Part shown: positions 52,701 to 64,000 of the stretch, in pieces
How positions within the stretch are numbered: the first letter of the stretch is position 1
How the letters are laid out: every line of letters starts with the position of its first letter
From: Sitta carolinensis
Taxonomy: Eukaryota; Chordata; Aves; Passeriformes; Sittidae
Direction: 5' to 3'
NCBI GenBank assembly: GCA_032173965.1
Contig: CM063283.1
Span: 81,966,743-82,030,742, forward strand
Length of the DNA: 64,000 nucleotides
Notes under the pieces: model-generated
Seen by the model: only the letters and a program-made list of their open reading frames with translations
Database searches by the model: none
Told to the model about the DNA's origin: nothing
Made by a program: the position numbers and the translations under genes

Positions 52701-55700
52701 CAGGAGTTAGTCCTCTGCACATAAAACCCCTCTGTGCATCAAAACCTGTTTCCCTTGCCTTAATGTATCAGGGGAGAAGCTACCTGAGACTCTACATTTC
52801 TACAAAAGGGCAGTTGCACTACTAGCTTGTGTCTCAGTGAAGTACCTAAAATAGGTGAAATAATTTTAGATTTTAGTGAGCATAGACAGATCTCTCTCAC
52901 TTACTGTTTGTTGCTAATATTGAAAATATAGCAAATAAAACTTTGCCGCCTTGAAGGGGAGTTGTGTGTATACCTACAAGAAGGATGGTAACATGCTTAG
53001 GGACTGCAGTATTAGAGACTACAGGAGCACCTTAAAATCAGGAATACAATTAAGTGGGTACTTATCTTTATTTAGCTGCGTTGCCATCAGCAGCAAAGCA
53101 GAAGATAGTGATTAGTTCCCTCTTTATTCTTAATCTACATTTTAATTCAAGCATGGGTTTGGTTGGTTTTTTTTTTTCTTTTTTACTGACAGTGAGTTTT
53201 CTTCTTTTTTCTTTCAAAGTTTCCATAAGATAATGGAAATGTCACGGATCACACTGGGCAGAATTCAAATTGAGGTCTCTGAGATGCTACAAGTGACATT
53301 TAAACTCTGATCATCATCTTGTCCAACTTCTGTAATTCTTGATTTCATAGTGGGTGAAAGGAAAGTAGTCTGAGCAAAAGTGCTTTGTGCAGAATATTTC
53401 ACAAAATCCCATGAACAATTGAATGATGAATTTTCCTATGTTATCTCTCTTCTGGACCAGGAAATGACTGCTTTGCAAACAAATATTTCCAATATTTGGG
53501 AGGAAGAGCCTCCTTGTAAAAGGCTCATGTTAGAGTTCCATGTTTGGGAACTAATTATTAGTCATAAGTTAATAATTCATTTAAAAAAATCATATTTGCT
53601 GAATATACCTATCCATTCATGGACTTTTTCTGTACAAACTGATTTTGTCAATATATTCATAATTTAAAAAAGCATTCATTATTCTTCAAGTTCTTAAACA
53701 GCATGTAGATTAAGCACTGTTCATCTCTACTGAAGTCTCAATATATTTTGAAGTGTGAAATTATGTGATATACATTCCTGTGTCCTGGCTAGCTGAGATT
53801 CAGATTATTTAAGCAAATGCTTGTGATTGCCAGTTTCTCTCTCCTTCTGTAAATATTCTGTTGTCCATCTGTCTGTATATTTGCTATAACCACCACAAAC
53901 AAATACAAAAAGGCATAAACTTGCTTGAACCTTCCCCAACACAGAAAACTGAAATTTCTTTGTTTACTACAGAACTGAATTAAGGATCGTTACACAAAGT
54001 TTTTTAAAAGAATTATAGGATCTAGTTAACATAAGTCAGAGAGTGAAGAGAAAATGCTATCTTTGCCTGATTATAAATTTCACTAAGGAGAGGAAAAAGA
54101 AGCAGAAAGCTTTTTTTTGTTGTTTGTTTTCACCTGCACATTTTGTGGTCTTGTCAAGATTTACTTCCAGCTCTAGCAAAGTGAATTATAATCCCACTTC
54201 ACCCTTGTACAATTTGATATACAGCTTTAAAACATTAGTCCTGGTCTCTTACAAAAGTATGAAGGAAATAATTTTCCAACATGACTTTATACAATGTTCA
54301 TATGACCATCCAAAGTCCAGGTTTCTGAATAAGAATCTAAACGTGCATGTCCAAGGTTTCCTTAGCATTGGGATCTTTAAATTGTACATAATATTAAAAT
54401 TTTAAAGGATGCCCCGTTACTTACATATCAATATTGAGGAATGCACCGATGAGCTTTTCTGAAATTGATATTAACTTCAAGACTTTCACAATGTGAGTAA
54501 GATACTACCTGGGGAAATCTTACCAAAATGAAGATGACATGATAATGTCCTCTTTTCAGTAAATGAAATTACATGTCATTAGAAAAATACATGCTTTTGC
54601 GTTGAGCAGCTTTCTGATGTTATCTGTAAAATACACAAACTTACTTTTTGCTCACTTAAAGAGAACAGAATATCCTTCTTCTTGGCTCATTTATGTACCA
54701 TGAATCATATTTTATTTGCTATACAGAGTTACAGTTCAGGGAAGGGGCAGACAGCAAGACAAGAAGAGTAGGAAATGATCCAAATAACCATTAGTTAGTC
54801 CCTGGGTGGAAAAATCAGAAATACAAAAAGGATCACTTGCATAAGCTAAAACCTGCAGACCACACTGTGCCAGAGAACTCCTGCTATTTCATGGAAAGCT
54901 AGCAGACCCTGTGGACGTTACAGCTATCAGCACTTATGATTGCATTGTTTGCAAGCAGTGAACCACCTACAATTCTTCAGAAAACTATTGATGGTAAGCT
55001 AGTACATGTATCATATAGCCCAGCTTTACCAGTCTCTGAAATCCTGCTTTTCTAGGGGAAAAAATATAAGTACCTGCTCCAAGTGTTTCTAGCCCACAAG
55101 AGCCTAGGACACAATAAAAGAGAGATATCCTCACATTCAGGGATGAGTTGTAGGCAAAGTCAGTAGAAAAGGCCATGGCTAAATATTCCTTGGCATTCTT
55201 TTCAGTGTATGCTAATGGCAAACTTAAAACACTTGTACCTAAAGCGTTCTTGTGTGTCTGCCTGTTTCTGAAACTACCGTTGAGATTCAACGTTCCCAGC
55301 TTTGAGTACGTGACCAAGTGACAATATTGAATAGTGTTAATTAGCAAGATTTAGATCTTGGATGCAGTTTACCATAGAGAAAATGAAGAACATAGAACCA
55401 GAAGCTCCAAAATTGTTGAACTGATGAGCAAATGAAATCCGTGTCTACAAGGAGATTCACTTCTTGTGCTCTTTCTGAGGTGGTGAAGATTTTTATGAAC
55501 TGGATAACAAGAGAAATATTTTCTCTGGCTAAAGACAGCTAAGAGAATTATAGGCTCAAATCAGCTAAAATCTTGCTCAACTGAAAAAATTAAAGAGGAG
55601 CCAAACATCATCAAAAAGAAAGATGTTAAAAAACTCTGCGAGCAGAAAGCTGCAATAGGGAAGAACTTGTTCACAAGCAGTGGAGCCGGATGTTTTCTTT

Positions 55701-58700
55701 GCTGAGGAGAAATTCACTGCAAACTAGAGCATGGAGAGTCTTACAAGCCCTGAGCCCAGAGCTCTAAGAAGTCTGTATGGGCCAGGCCTCCTGATGACCC
55801 ATCTAAAAAGAACTAATTACTTTGCAATTTGTGAAAAGAAAAACTGGGTTATTAAAGGGCTTTTGAGTTTTGGAGGGAGATGCTGAAGGATACATGTACT
55901 CAGTAGTAAAACAAGGTTAAAGTTAACAAAATATATTGATGATAATGATCTATCACCAACACTGCAACAACTTAAAGTCACTGCATGTTAAGTTTCATTG
56001 GGGTGGCTAAAGGTGAAATAAACACTAAGATGGAAGGTGATGGTCATCCAGGTATATGATAAAGGTTAGCTTCTTAAATCTAGCAAAGACTATAAATCTT
56101 ATGAAATTCATGAAAATTACGTAAATTATGTGAGAAATGTGCATAAGGTATGTAAATGAAAATTAAATTTTTCAAAAACAGTTTATTAGTCCACCAGAAA
56201 ACTTGGTTTCCATCTTCAAGACATAGTTCAATTCTGTGTAAAAATTCATCCTGATCCACAAATGACAGTAACTTTACTCAATGTTTATATATAAATGCAA
56301 ATAACATATAAAGTACATATGTATGTGTTTAATTAGACTGTGTTATGTATGAAATATATGTTTTCTGTCAAAGTATTTTATATTTGGAATGAAGCATCCA
56401 AAATAAGTGGCATACGTTCATGTGCTTGGAGAGTAATAGCAAGAATTTCTTCTAAGGACTAATCAGTTTCAAATAAGAGGGAAGGAGAGAGACACATTTA
56501 TGCCAAGAAGGCTGCAATGTTTCTGTCAGTTTGTGTCCCCTTTGCCTTCAAACCATTCTGTAATGCAAAGCTATCTTGACTTCAGTGGGGCTTTGACTCT
56601 GTTACTCTCAGGTGATTTCATGAACATAAAAATCACAAACTAGGGAAATTTCAGTGGTGAAACAGCTATTGGTTGGGGAAGTTTATTGCAAGAGTAATTA
56701 TAAACTGCCTACTGATCCATATTTTTATTAACAACTTCAATAAAAGAATTGCAAATGCATTCATTCTGTCTACAAATTAAGCCATCTGGAAAAGAACACA
56801 TCATGCTGGAGGTCGCAGTTAAGTTTTAAGATTGATAAAGTGAAGAAGTGTTCAGGGAAAAAAAAATTAATGCATGATTCAGTAAAGAAAACTGCAGATT
56901 ACCACCATGTGTGGAAATAATCAAGTAGTAGATGGAGAATGATCTTTGATTTTAGTGCATTACAAAATGGCAAAAAGTCAAATTTTAGAAAAAAACTCTT
57001 AATAAATTTATGTGAGTATTAAGACAGCTCCTTACTACTTGATTAATCAGATGCTAAAGCAGTCTTCCAGATGGAAGAATGAGATTAAAAAAAAAATAAC
57101 CTGGTGTTACTCATTTAACCTGTTTCAGTTAACTCAATATTTAAATGGAGATAGCAATATTAATTTAGCTCATAAGAATATCAAATGGTTTAATTATATA
57201 AATCTTTTAACACATCTTGGTCAAGAATATTTCTAAGTATTCTGACCTACAATATAATATGATAGACAGAGGTCTATATATCTGTGTTAGTGTTGCTGTG
57301 TGATTACCTGTCATAACCATCAATAAGATGGCAGAGCTCACTCCTGGTATGCTGAGTACACTCCTTGTCTTAGTGGAAGTTCTAAGTTCCTTCTAAAAAC
57401 ATAGATTCTGTCTTATTGCAGTTTTTTACTTGCTGCACCTTTTTCCTTCATTACAAAGAGTTAGAGACTGCACTTTCTTTATTGTGAGCTATGTATTTTG
57501 TCTGAGGCACTGGGTCTGATTTTGACATCTCTTCCACTTCAGAGTGATCTCTCAACTAAACGATAAACAGGGTTTAGAATCTGAATGTTTGAATTAGCCA
57601 CAGGGATTTTAAATAGACTTTTTGACCTAAGACTGTAAAATTCTATGTATTGTTATACACCTCTCTGTGGGACCGTTTGATCGCTTTATTATTTATAGAT
57701 TAAAGAACATTGTTGCTAATTAATACTGTTCTAATTGTTGGCAGTGTATACGTGCTTGCTTTGATGTTTTTTTGATCCTGTATTTTGGGGATTTCACTTA
57801 CTACTTTTTTTTTGATGATTTGGGATTTTGGAACCTGCATTTTCAAGCCGTTGTTTCATTTTCTTATTACTGAGGTCTTCTCTATTCTAACTTCTTTGCT
57901 TCTCATCATGCAATTCCTTTTTCTTTTTAATCGAGTCTTATGAAATGGGGCAGCCCCAATTAATTCCTCAACCCTACACAAGTAGATTCATTTTTCATTG
58001 TCTTCTGAAAAAATGTACTAGTACAAAGGTTAATATTTAGTTACCTGTATGCCATTAGCCTTGTATTGTAGCTTGTTAAGAGGAATGCAGTTAATGCAAT
58101 ACAATGATTTCAGGCTAATCAAAAAGGGCAAGCTAGCAGTCTGCTAACATTTAAGTTCATTCCTCTGATGAAGTCTTTCTCCCACAATCTCTTGGATGCA
58201 CACTTTTCAGAGCAAGTAAAATCACATCATGGGAATTTCTCTCTCACAGTCTGCCAGATGAGCATTTGAATACATAAGGTCAGGCTGTATGGTTAAATCA
58301 GTTTCTACTGATGTTAAAGTCTGTGAGTGACTCAATCAAAAATCCCAAGTTTTCAATGCCTTGAGTAGAAATCTTTGCAGTTAGCATATTACTAAGAAGT
58401 TACTAAATATATAGTGATTACACATATCTTTGCATGACTATTTACACCCATTAAGTAATGTGTTTTATTAATTTAATATGACCAACATGAACTAATTGAA
58501 ATTGTTTTGTTACTTTTATTTTCTTTAATGATCAGCAAAAATTTAAACTTTTCAACAGAAAAACAAGTCTTACATCTGGTTTTATGATAAAATTCTACAC
58601 CTGCCATCCAATACCAAAATTCACATTCACCACAAACACCCTTAATATTTGCAGACTGAACGTAATCTTACACTTTTAAAAGTAAAAAAATAATTGTACA

Positions 58701-59866
58701 TAATGTCTCAAACAAGAATATTATAAGGCATTAGGCAGACAACTATAGTTAAGTTATAATTAGTTCCATTGTGAGTTTCAGCTTCAAAGAAACCCAAAAC
58801 TTCTAAGAAAAAATTCAGCTGACTCCACCAAGCTTTGCCTATATGCTATGGCCTAGATCCGCTAAAAGAATTAGGAGCCTAACAGCCATTGTAAACATTT
58901 AAGTCCAAAATGTAGATCTTCAAAGCCCCAGCTGAGCTGCTGCCTCACCCCGAGGGAAGATGGTTGTCTTCCCATGACACCTAAGTTTCTGCTAATAGTG
59001 TTCTCTAGATATGTTAGACCACATCTGGAAAGACAGGTAGGTGTCTCGAGCAGGAATTAGGAAAAAATGTTTATGTCTCTACACCACACTGTAACCCCAA
59101 GAAGGTCCATTAAGCTGCCACCTGACCTGCCAGGCACTGGTCACACTCCTTCCCTGCAAGTTTCTATAGGAAACATAAAACCTCTGTCTCTGCAAGTGTC
59201 CTGACATGACTCAGTTTTGATCTTGATTATGCATAGTCAGCATCCAGAAACTTGCTTTTCTCTAGTTAAATCTTCTGAGGATATATTTGTGCTGCTAGCT
59301 GAGAGGTAGAAATAACAATTTTGTTCATAGCCCTCAGTGCTTTGCTATTAGTATGATCCCTGGCTCTGCTTTGGACCACTCCTAGTACCTTTCCACCAGC
59401 CCACGCCTGCACGTGGCTCTGGGGTCAGCCTACACGTGCTCAAACAGCAGTGCAGGCAGCACTGCACCAGGCCAAGGACAGAGTGGGAAGCTGAGACAAA
59501 ATGCTTACGGCAGCATCTTATGGGGCTGCCTGTGCAACACACTGAATTTCATGGAAAGCATTTCCAAGTCCTATCTCATCCCATGCTGCATACACAGTTG
59601 GGGGGGCCCTAACTCAGTCCTGGGGATCCCATGAAAGAGAAGAGTCACAGAGTCTTAGATAGAGATCCATCCAACTACATAAGATTTGGCATTTGATCAA
59701 ATGAAAATTTTGTACTCTCTCATGCATCTCATCCCTTGAAACTCAGCACAGTTTCTTCCAGGAGTAAAATTCAAGTCAGGAACAATCTGAAAAACTATAG
59801 ATAGTCTCTAACACAAGGCAGACTGTGGATGGGTTTGACTTTTACTTCCTTTGCTCAGATCTGCAG
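49742..59866. other. Unique AT-rich non-coding DNA
   Basis: No repeat family recognised and no gene established. A 252-codon open frame lies at 50524-51282. A 66-base nested inverted repeat lies at 58054-58119, a GTTTTAC/GTAAAAC hairpin with a CTGA loop at 50270-50287, and an ATTA-rich block at about 57660-58150. Other frames (120 codons at 54043-54405 plus and 54985-55347 minus) are unfamiliar. Confidence 0.5.
50524..51282 (+). CDS. 252-codon open frame of unknown status
   Basis: This is the longest frame in the window not made of simple repeat. I do not recognise it. The N-terminal two thirds has a mixed composition with no known motif. Residues about 211-232 form a hydrophobic stretch (FLWTVLGAAVVFTTLTIY) preceded by VRVQRR and followed by MYCLWESS, which looks like a signal-anchor membrane segment. 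An internal in-frame ATG at 51091 has a favourable context (A at -3, G at +4) and would give a 63-residue type II-like peptide. Inside the frame are an acceptor-like TTTCTCTTTTACAG ending at 50680 and donor-like CAGGTTAGT near 50808 and AAGGTAAAG near 50967, so parts could be exons. A chance frame remains more likely than a gene. Confidence 0.15.
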   Translation: MSSSICLITTYTKGKYYSALQMKLITSWPAHKAFIPIAPISKKQKLKLSLLQQQERMLSRNFPTKLCRVFNKLVYLVCLYNVLNCISPGILFKLQVSSVLCNYRKERIKKQNQTTKESCFPLLACEVHLLQALETLSHLPCLDPPSKVKNWGCFLSGLLLRYSHCPGLSFSLKQQTRSMLLWKTKNVLKMEDAAKSHNKNFHLEVRVQRRFLWTVLGAAVVFTTLTIYMYCLWESSIHLSFIHWALPSCDNY

Positions 59867-59990
59867 ATCACAGAATCACAGAATATTCTGTGTTGGAATA
59901 GCCCCACAAGGATCACCAAGCTCGGTTCTTAAGTGAATTGTCCGTATGGGGATCAATTCCATGACCTTGGCATTATTAACATCATGCTCC
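59867..59990 (-). mobile_element. 5'-truncated TguSINE1-like SINE (tRNA-Ile / CR1 chimera)
   Basis: On the minus strand the element begins at 59990 inside a tRNA-Ile(AAT)-like sequence (GGAGCATGATGTTAATAATGCC, with the anticodon region intact in outline), continues through a decayed B box (GAATTGATCC in place of GGTTCGATCC), and passes at about 59937 into a CR1-type tail ending GTGATTCTGTGAT at 59867. This is the architecture of TguSINE1, a SINE reported from passerine birds and thought to be mobilised by a CR1 LINE. The tRNA part lacks about its first 22 bases, including the A box, so the copy cannot drive its own transcription. Divergence from the family is moderate. Confidence 0.88.
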
Positions 59991-62900
59991 ATTTGCAGAA
60001 TCAGTGAAAGTGGTGAAAGGTAGAGGAGACAAGTGCAAAGGGTGAAGTCTTAAGCTCAGAGAATAAAATGTGGAAACTGCCCAGAAAGATCCACAATCTC
60101 ATTCCCCATTTTCATAAGCCCTCCTCATCCCCATCCACTCTTCATCATGCCAACCTGCTTCCTGCCTTTTCATTCTAGAAATCCGTGCTCAGCTTTTCTT
60201 TTCCAGGAATTTTTGTGGGGTGCATCTACTCAGACTTAAATTGCCAGATTAGCCTTTAACGTATCCCTCCATTTGATTTAGTCCATGAGGAAAACAGAAG
60301 AACTTTTAGTTTCTGCGGGAAGTGGAAGTGTAGAACACAGTAAAGAGGAGAGTCCCATGACAATGAACAGTATTAATGATTAATGTTTTTGCCTGCAAAA
60401 AATTGTCTCTAATTTCTACTCCTTTAGGTCTAGAAAGTCAGTTTGAATTAAATACTTTATTTTTGGTGTAGGAGAAAATCGCTTGCTTATCTTTTAGTGG
60501 GAAATTCTGATAGTGGGTTGTGCTCTAACAGAAAAGTAATTTAACTTTTTTTCCATATTACTCATTAACTTACTGACATCAGCAGTTCCTCCAAAAAATG
60601 ACAAAAGTTTGATCCTTTTCCCAGGCACCAGAGATAATAAATGGAGGAGGGACTCTGGATGAACTCTGGTCCCATTGAAGTTTGTAAGAAAACTGTTAGA
60701 GGTTAATAAGAGCAAAGCTAGGCCAGTGTTGAAGGCATTTGCAGCTCTATTACTTAAACAATATTCTCATTTAGTTGATTTTGCTTATCAAAATGGAAAA
60801 TTATTTTAATATTTTAAACTTTCAGAAATAAAGCTCCAGTTTCCAATACAGTAAAAATCATACACCACTGCTTCATCTCTTCTGCTTACATAAGACTCCT
60901 CATATTTATAGTCTTGTTATAAATTGGAGAATTCTCAGAATGGCTTAAATTAAAATCTTTCACATTTTAATTTTTTTTTAAGTAAAGAGGAATGCACAGG
61001 CTTTTCTAGGCTAAACCTTGTAACTAATAAAACATCAAAGAAAAATGATGAAAGAGATACAAAGATAGTATATGTAAATGCTACCAAGTGATCGTAGGTT
61101 ATAAGAAGAATTTAGTATAGCAAAGATTTGGAATTGCCAATTGAGATTTAAAAAAATGAACCTCTAGATTCACTAAGGAGCTTTAACTATGTATTTCCCT
61201 CTAGAACCCTTGAAAGTTGCCTAAGTACACCTCTGCTTTGCTTTCCAAATTTAGGGCTGGTGTGCACTCCCTGCATAAGGTGCACCAAAGGCGGCCCAGA
61301 CTGTGGTGTGTTCCTTCCACTGTCATGTCCCCAGAAAGCTGTCTCCAGTGGCACTGTATGGAGCTCATGTTCAGCCAGGGGAGCTGGGTACCAAGAGCTA
61401 CCATGTCTCTGGAGATTCTCCACCTACCCCTGAGCTCTTAGGGAAAATCGGCAGAAATCTGCTGAGGTTAAACTGAGTAACTTCCAGCTCTTCTGTGTGA
61501 CTGCTGATCCAAGTCCTCCACTGTTAGGCAGATATCAATCATTTTTCCACCTCACTTATGGCCAAATTCCATTCTCAGATGTGCATTTGCAAATCCCGTT
61601 GACGTCAGCAGTTAGCGGTTTACCAAAGGAGAATTTAACTCTTCATATAGTTTTCTCCACTTTCTAGAGACCCTTTTTAGATTTCCTGAGGTGATTATTT
61701 TCCCTTAGATTTATATTTAAATTTAAATGTCATAAAGCATTAAAAAGGCAGACATGGCCACTGTCTTGTATCACCTCACTGAGCTGATAAAAAAAGTTCT
61801 AAAGCTGATAGTGGTCCCTTTGCTTCCCTGTTTTGATTGGTAAGATATCCTGCTAGAAAACAGTACACTGGCAAACTTAGATTTACAGAAGCTTCATGGG
61901 GAAAATATCTCATGTCTTAGGACTTGCTTACAAAGAACCAGAGAAAGGGGTATGTATAGAAGAAAAAACAACGAAACAAAATAAACGAAAACTTAGCATT
62001 TCAGAGTATCTTGTCATGAGATTTCAAGCAATCCAAAACGCCATGTCTTTAGGGACTAGACTGTTTTTAAAAAATACAACCTAATTTTATGTGTCTGATA
62101 TGGGTTAAGGACTAAATGAGCTTCCTGAGCATTCTGTTCTTTGGTATATTTTTGAGGGCTAGGATGAGCTGTTGTGAGCCCACTTTAAAGACAAATACAT
62201 TGTAGTCCTGAGAATCACAATTTTGTTTTGTTAGAGTCTTTCTTCTCAGGCTAGAAATGAAAATGCTCTTTATTTTCAAATGTGGGAAGTATCCTGGATA
62301 GCATTAAGTTTACTCTCAACAGTGCAAATTATTTCTGATTCAACAATTTCAAATAAAGTTTGAAACTTACTCTGAGATGTGGCTGAAGTGGGAAGATGTT
62401 AATTTTCAGTCCTCAGCTATTCCTACCAAATAACAGTACTATCTGGTAAAATGCAGTCCTGCAGAACTGGTTCACCAGGACAAGTCAGTCTTTCCCTAAA
62501 ATGTTCTTGCATATTCTCAGAGGTCATAAAGTGTTTCATGGGATATCATCAGTGTCTGGGAGAAAGATAAAAAAGTGAAGAAAAGGAAAAGAAAAATAAG
62601 GATTTGGTAATCACAATTCCCTTCAAGAATCCAGATTTTTCTTTTACAGCAAAACTTTCAATTAGCTGGATCTGATTCGGGGCCAACCACTGAATCCTCA
62701 CACTGCAGGCTGCAGCTCAGCTGCACAGTAGTATCTTTACATCTGTGCCAGCTAGGGTTATTACTGAGTTTTATAACTTCTGCTATAAATAAAGCCTTGT
62801 CATCTAAGCATTCAATTTAAATACCTCTCAGTTTATTTTTGAACACTGGAAGTTAATAATAAATATCATCTTTGTTTTCTAATTTTTTTACTGAGTTGAT

Positions 62901-64000
62901 TTAAATGCTCTTGACAGCTCCAATCCAATCCTCCCATCCAAGCTGACAAGCATGACATGCATCTCTGCATACAAGCTCTCAATTATGCATAATCCAATGT
63001 TTTCTAGGGTTTTAATTGAATCACTAGTCTCAAACTTGTTATTTTTAATTTACAACATTTGATTTCTGACACCGGCCCCTCTATGTCATAAATTATGCAG
63101 GCAAGAGCCTTAGTTGTGTGGGTGATTAAAAAAAACTAATTAGGCATGATTAAAAAAAAATAAAACAGAGACCACTTAAATATGTGCATGTTACCATGTA
63201 AGAGAGGCTTATTTCACTGGAAGTGCCTGGATGATTTTTTTTTTTTTTAAGAGATTATGTTCAGTTCAGTACAATTTGATTGATTTTGACAGAAATGAAA
63301 GAAAATGTAGGATTTTTTTCTTCCTGCATATATACCAGAAATTGCATTACATGCCCGTTGATGTGAATTTCTCCCACAGCTCATTGAATGTAATTTTGTT
63401 AAGTGGGCAGGAAAATGAATATGAAGAAAACTGAATAGAATCCAACATTTTCCTTGGCACCAGTAGCAAAGAGAGACATGGCATATATAGATATAAATAT
63501 ATGTGTATATACACATGAGGTACAATTAGAGGTAATAACCTTTTATGCTTCAGCTAAGAGCAACAAAAAGGAAAATGTAAAGAATGCTAAACACCTCTAA
63601 AAGACAGATGGCAGAGGAATGATGTGCCTGCAAAGGCTAGCACTATAGCAGCAAATTAAAGGAAAAGAATTATTTTCTCTTAAATGAATTAAAGAAGTTA
63701 CCAATGTACTTGCTACATGAACTTGCAGATGCTTATCATTATTATTCTCTAACAGCTTAAATCTGGCCATTTCAAATACACTGTGTCAAAAAGGAACAGA
63801 ATCTCCACACATTTTAGCATGTTCTTATTTCAGCAATCTGAGGAAAAATGAGGAAGAATCATTACTTCCCTCCAGCTGTACTATAAGGTCTCTGTGCTCT
63901 GAGCCTCAAGTGTGTGCCCAATGAACATACACAGTGCAGCTGCTTTATCACCCTAATTCAGTCTATGGTGATAATATGAATGTGCTAAGGAGTTGCTTAA
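59991..64000. other. Unique AT-rich non-coding DNA
   Basis: No gene recognised. A somewhat GC-richer patch at 61187-61441 has overlapping frames of 67-78 codons on both strands and no known match. The block 62780-63240 is rich in homeodomain-type sites, including a perfect palindrome ATTATGCATAAT at 62982-62993. Short TA-rich alternation occurs at 63488-63515. Confidence 0.55.

Noticed and set aside
59938..59990. Functional tRNA-Ile gene on the minus strand
   Set aside because: The acceptor stem and D arm are missing, the B box is mutated, and the sequence continues into a CR1 tail, so it is a SINE head and not a tRNA gene.

Overview
The window looks like avian, most likely passerine (songbird-order), nuclear DNA from a gene desert or a very long intron. 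It is AT-rich and, apart from one short GC-rich island, poor in CpG. It carries several CR1 LINE fragments, including the characteristic tail of ATAGAATC/GATTCTAT octamers. It also carries an endogenous-retrovirus LTR of a type I recognise from songbird genomes, and one copy of a SINE whose body is a tRNA-Ile relic joined to a CR1 tail. That last architecture is the published TguSINE1 family, described from passerines, and is the strongest taxonomic clue. I found no protein-coding gene I can defend. Nearly all open frames are short and unrelated to anything I know, and the two longest (over 300 codons) are translations of a purine-only microsatellite.

Layout. 1-6180: unique AT-rich sequence with short A-runs and small local duplications. 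6181-6897: solo ERVL-type LTR, plus strand. About 9140-14345: a nest of old retroelements, made of a possible tRNA-SINE relic, an old CR1 on the minus strand, a CR1 on the plus strand with broken reverse-transcriptase boxes, a possible LTR, and a minus-strand CR1 with an expanded octamer tail. 16035-16155: GATA array. 20103-20152: TA/TG array. 20555-20614: AATAAA followed by a 33-base A run, resembling a retrocopy end. 20800-21260: isolated CpG island, the only promoter-like sequence. 37160-37505: CR1 3' end whose tail matches that of the SINE at 59867. 47406-47502: long near-perfect hairpin. 48844-49702: 859 bases with no pyrimidine on the plus strand. 59867-59990: truncated TguSINE1-like element. 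The remainder is unique sequence, some of it with the homeodomain-site-rich look of conserved non-coding DNA.

No genes act together here. The points worth following up are the CpG island beside the retrocopy-like A tract, the 97-base hairpin, the giant polypurine tract, the SINE/LINE tail pair, and one 252-codon open frame with a membrane-segment-like stretch. All family assignments come from remembered consensus sequences, without any database search.
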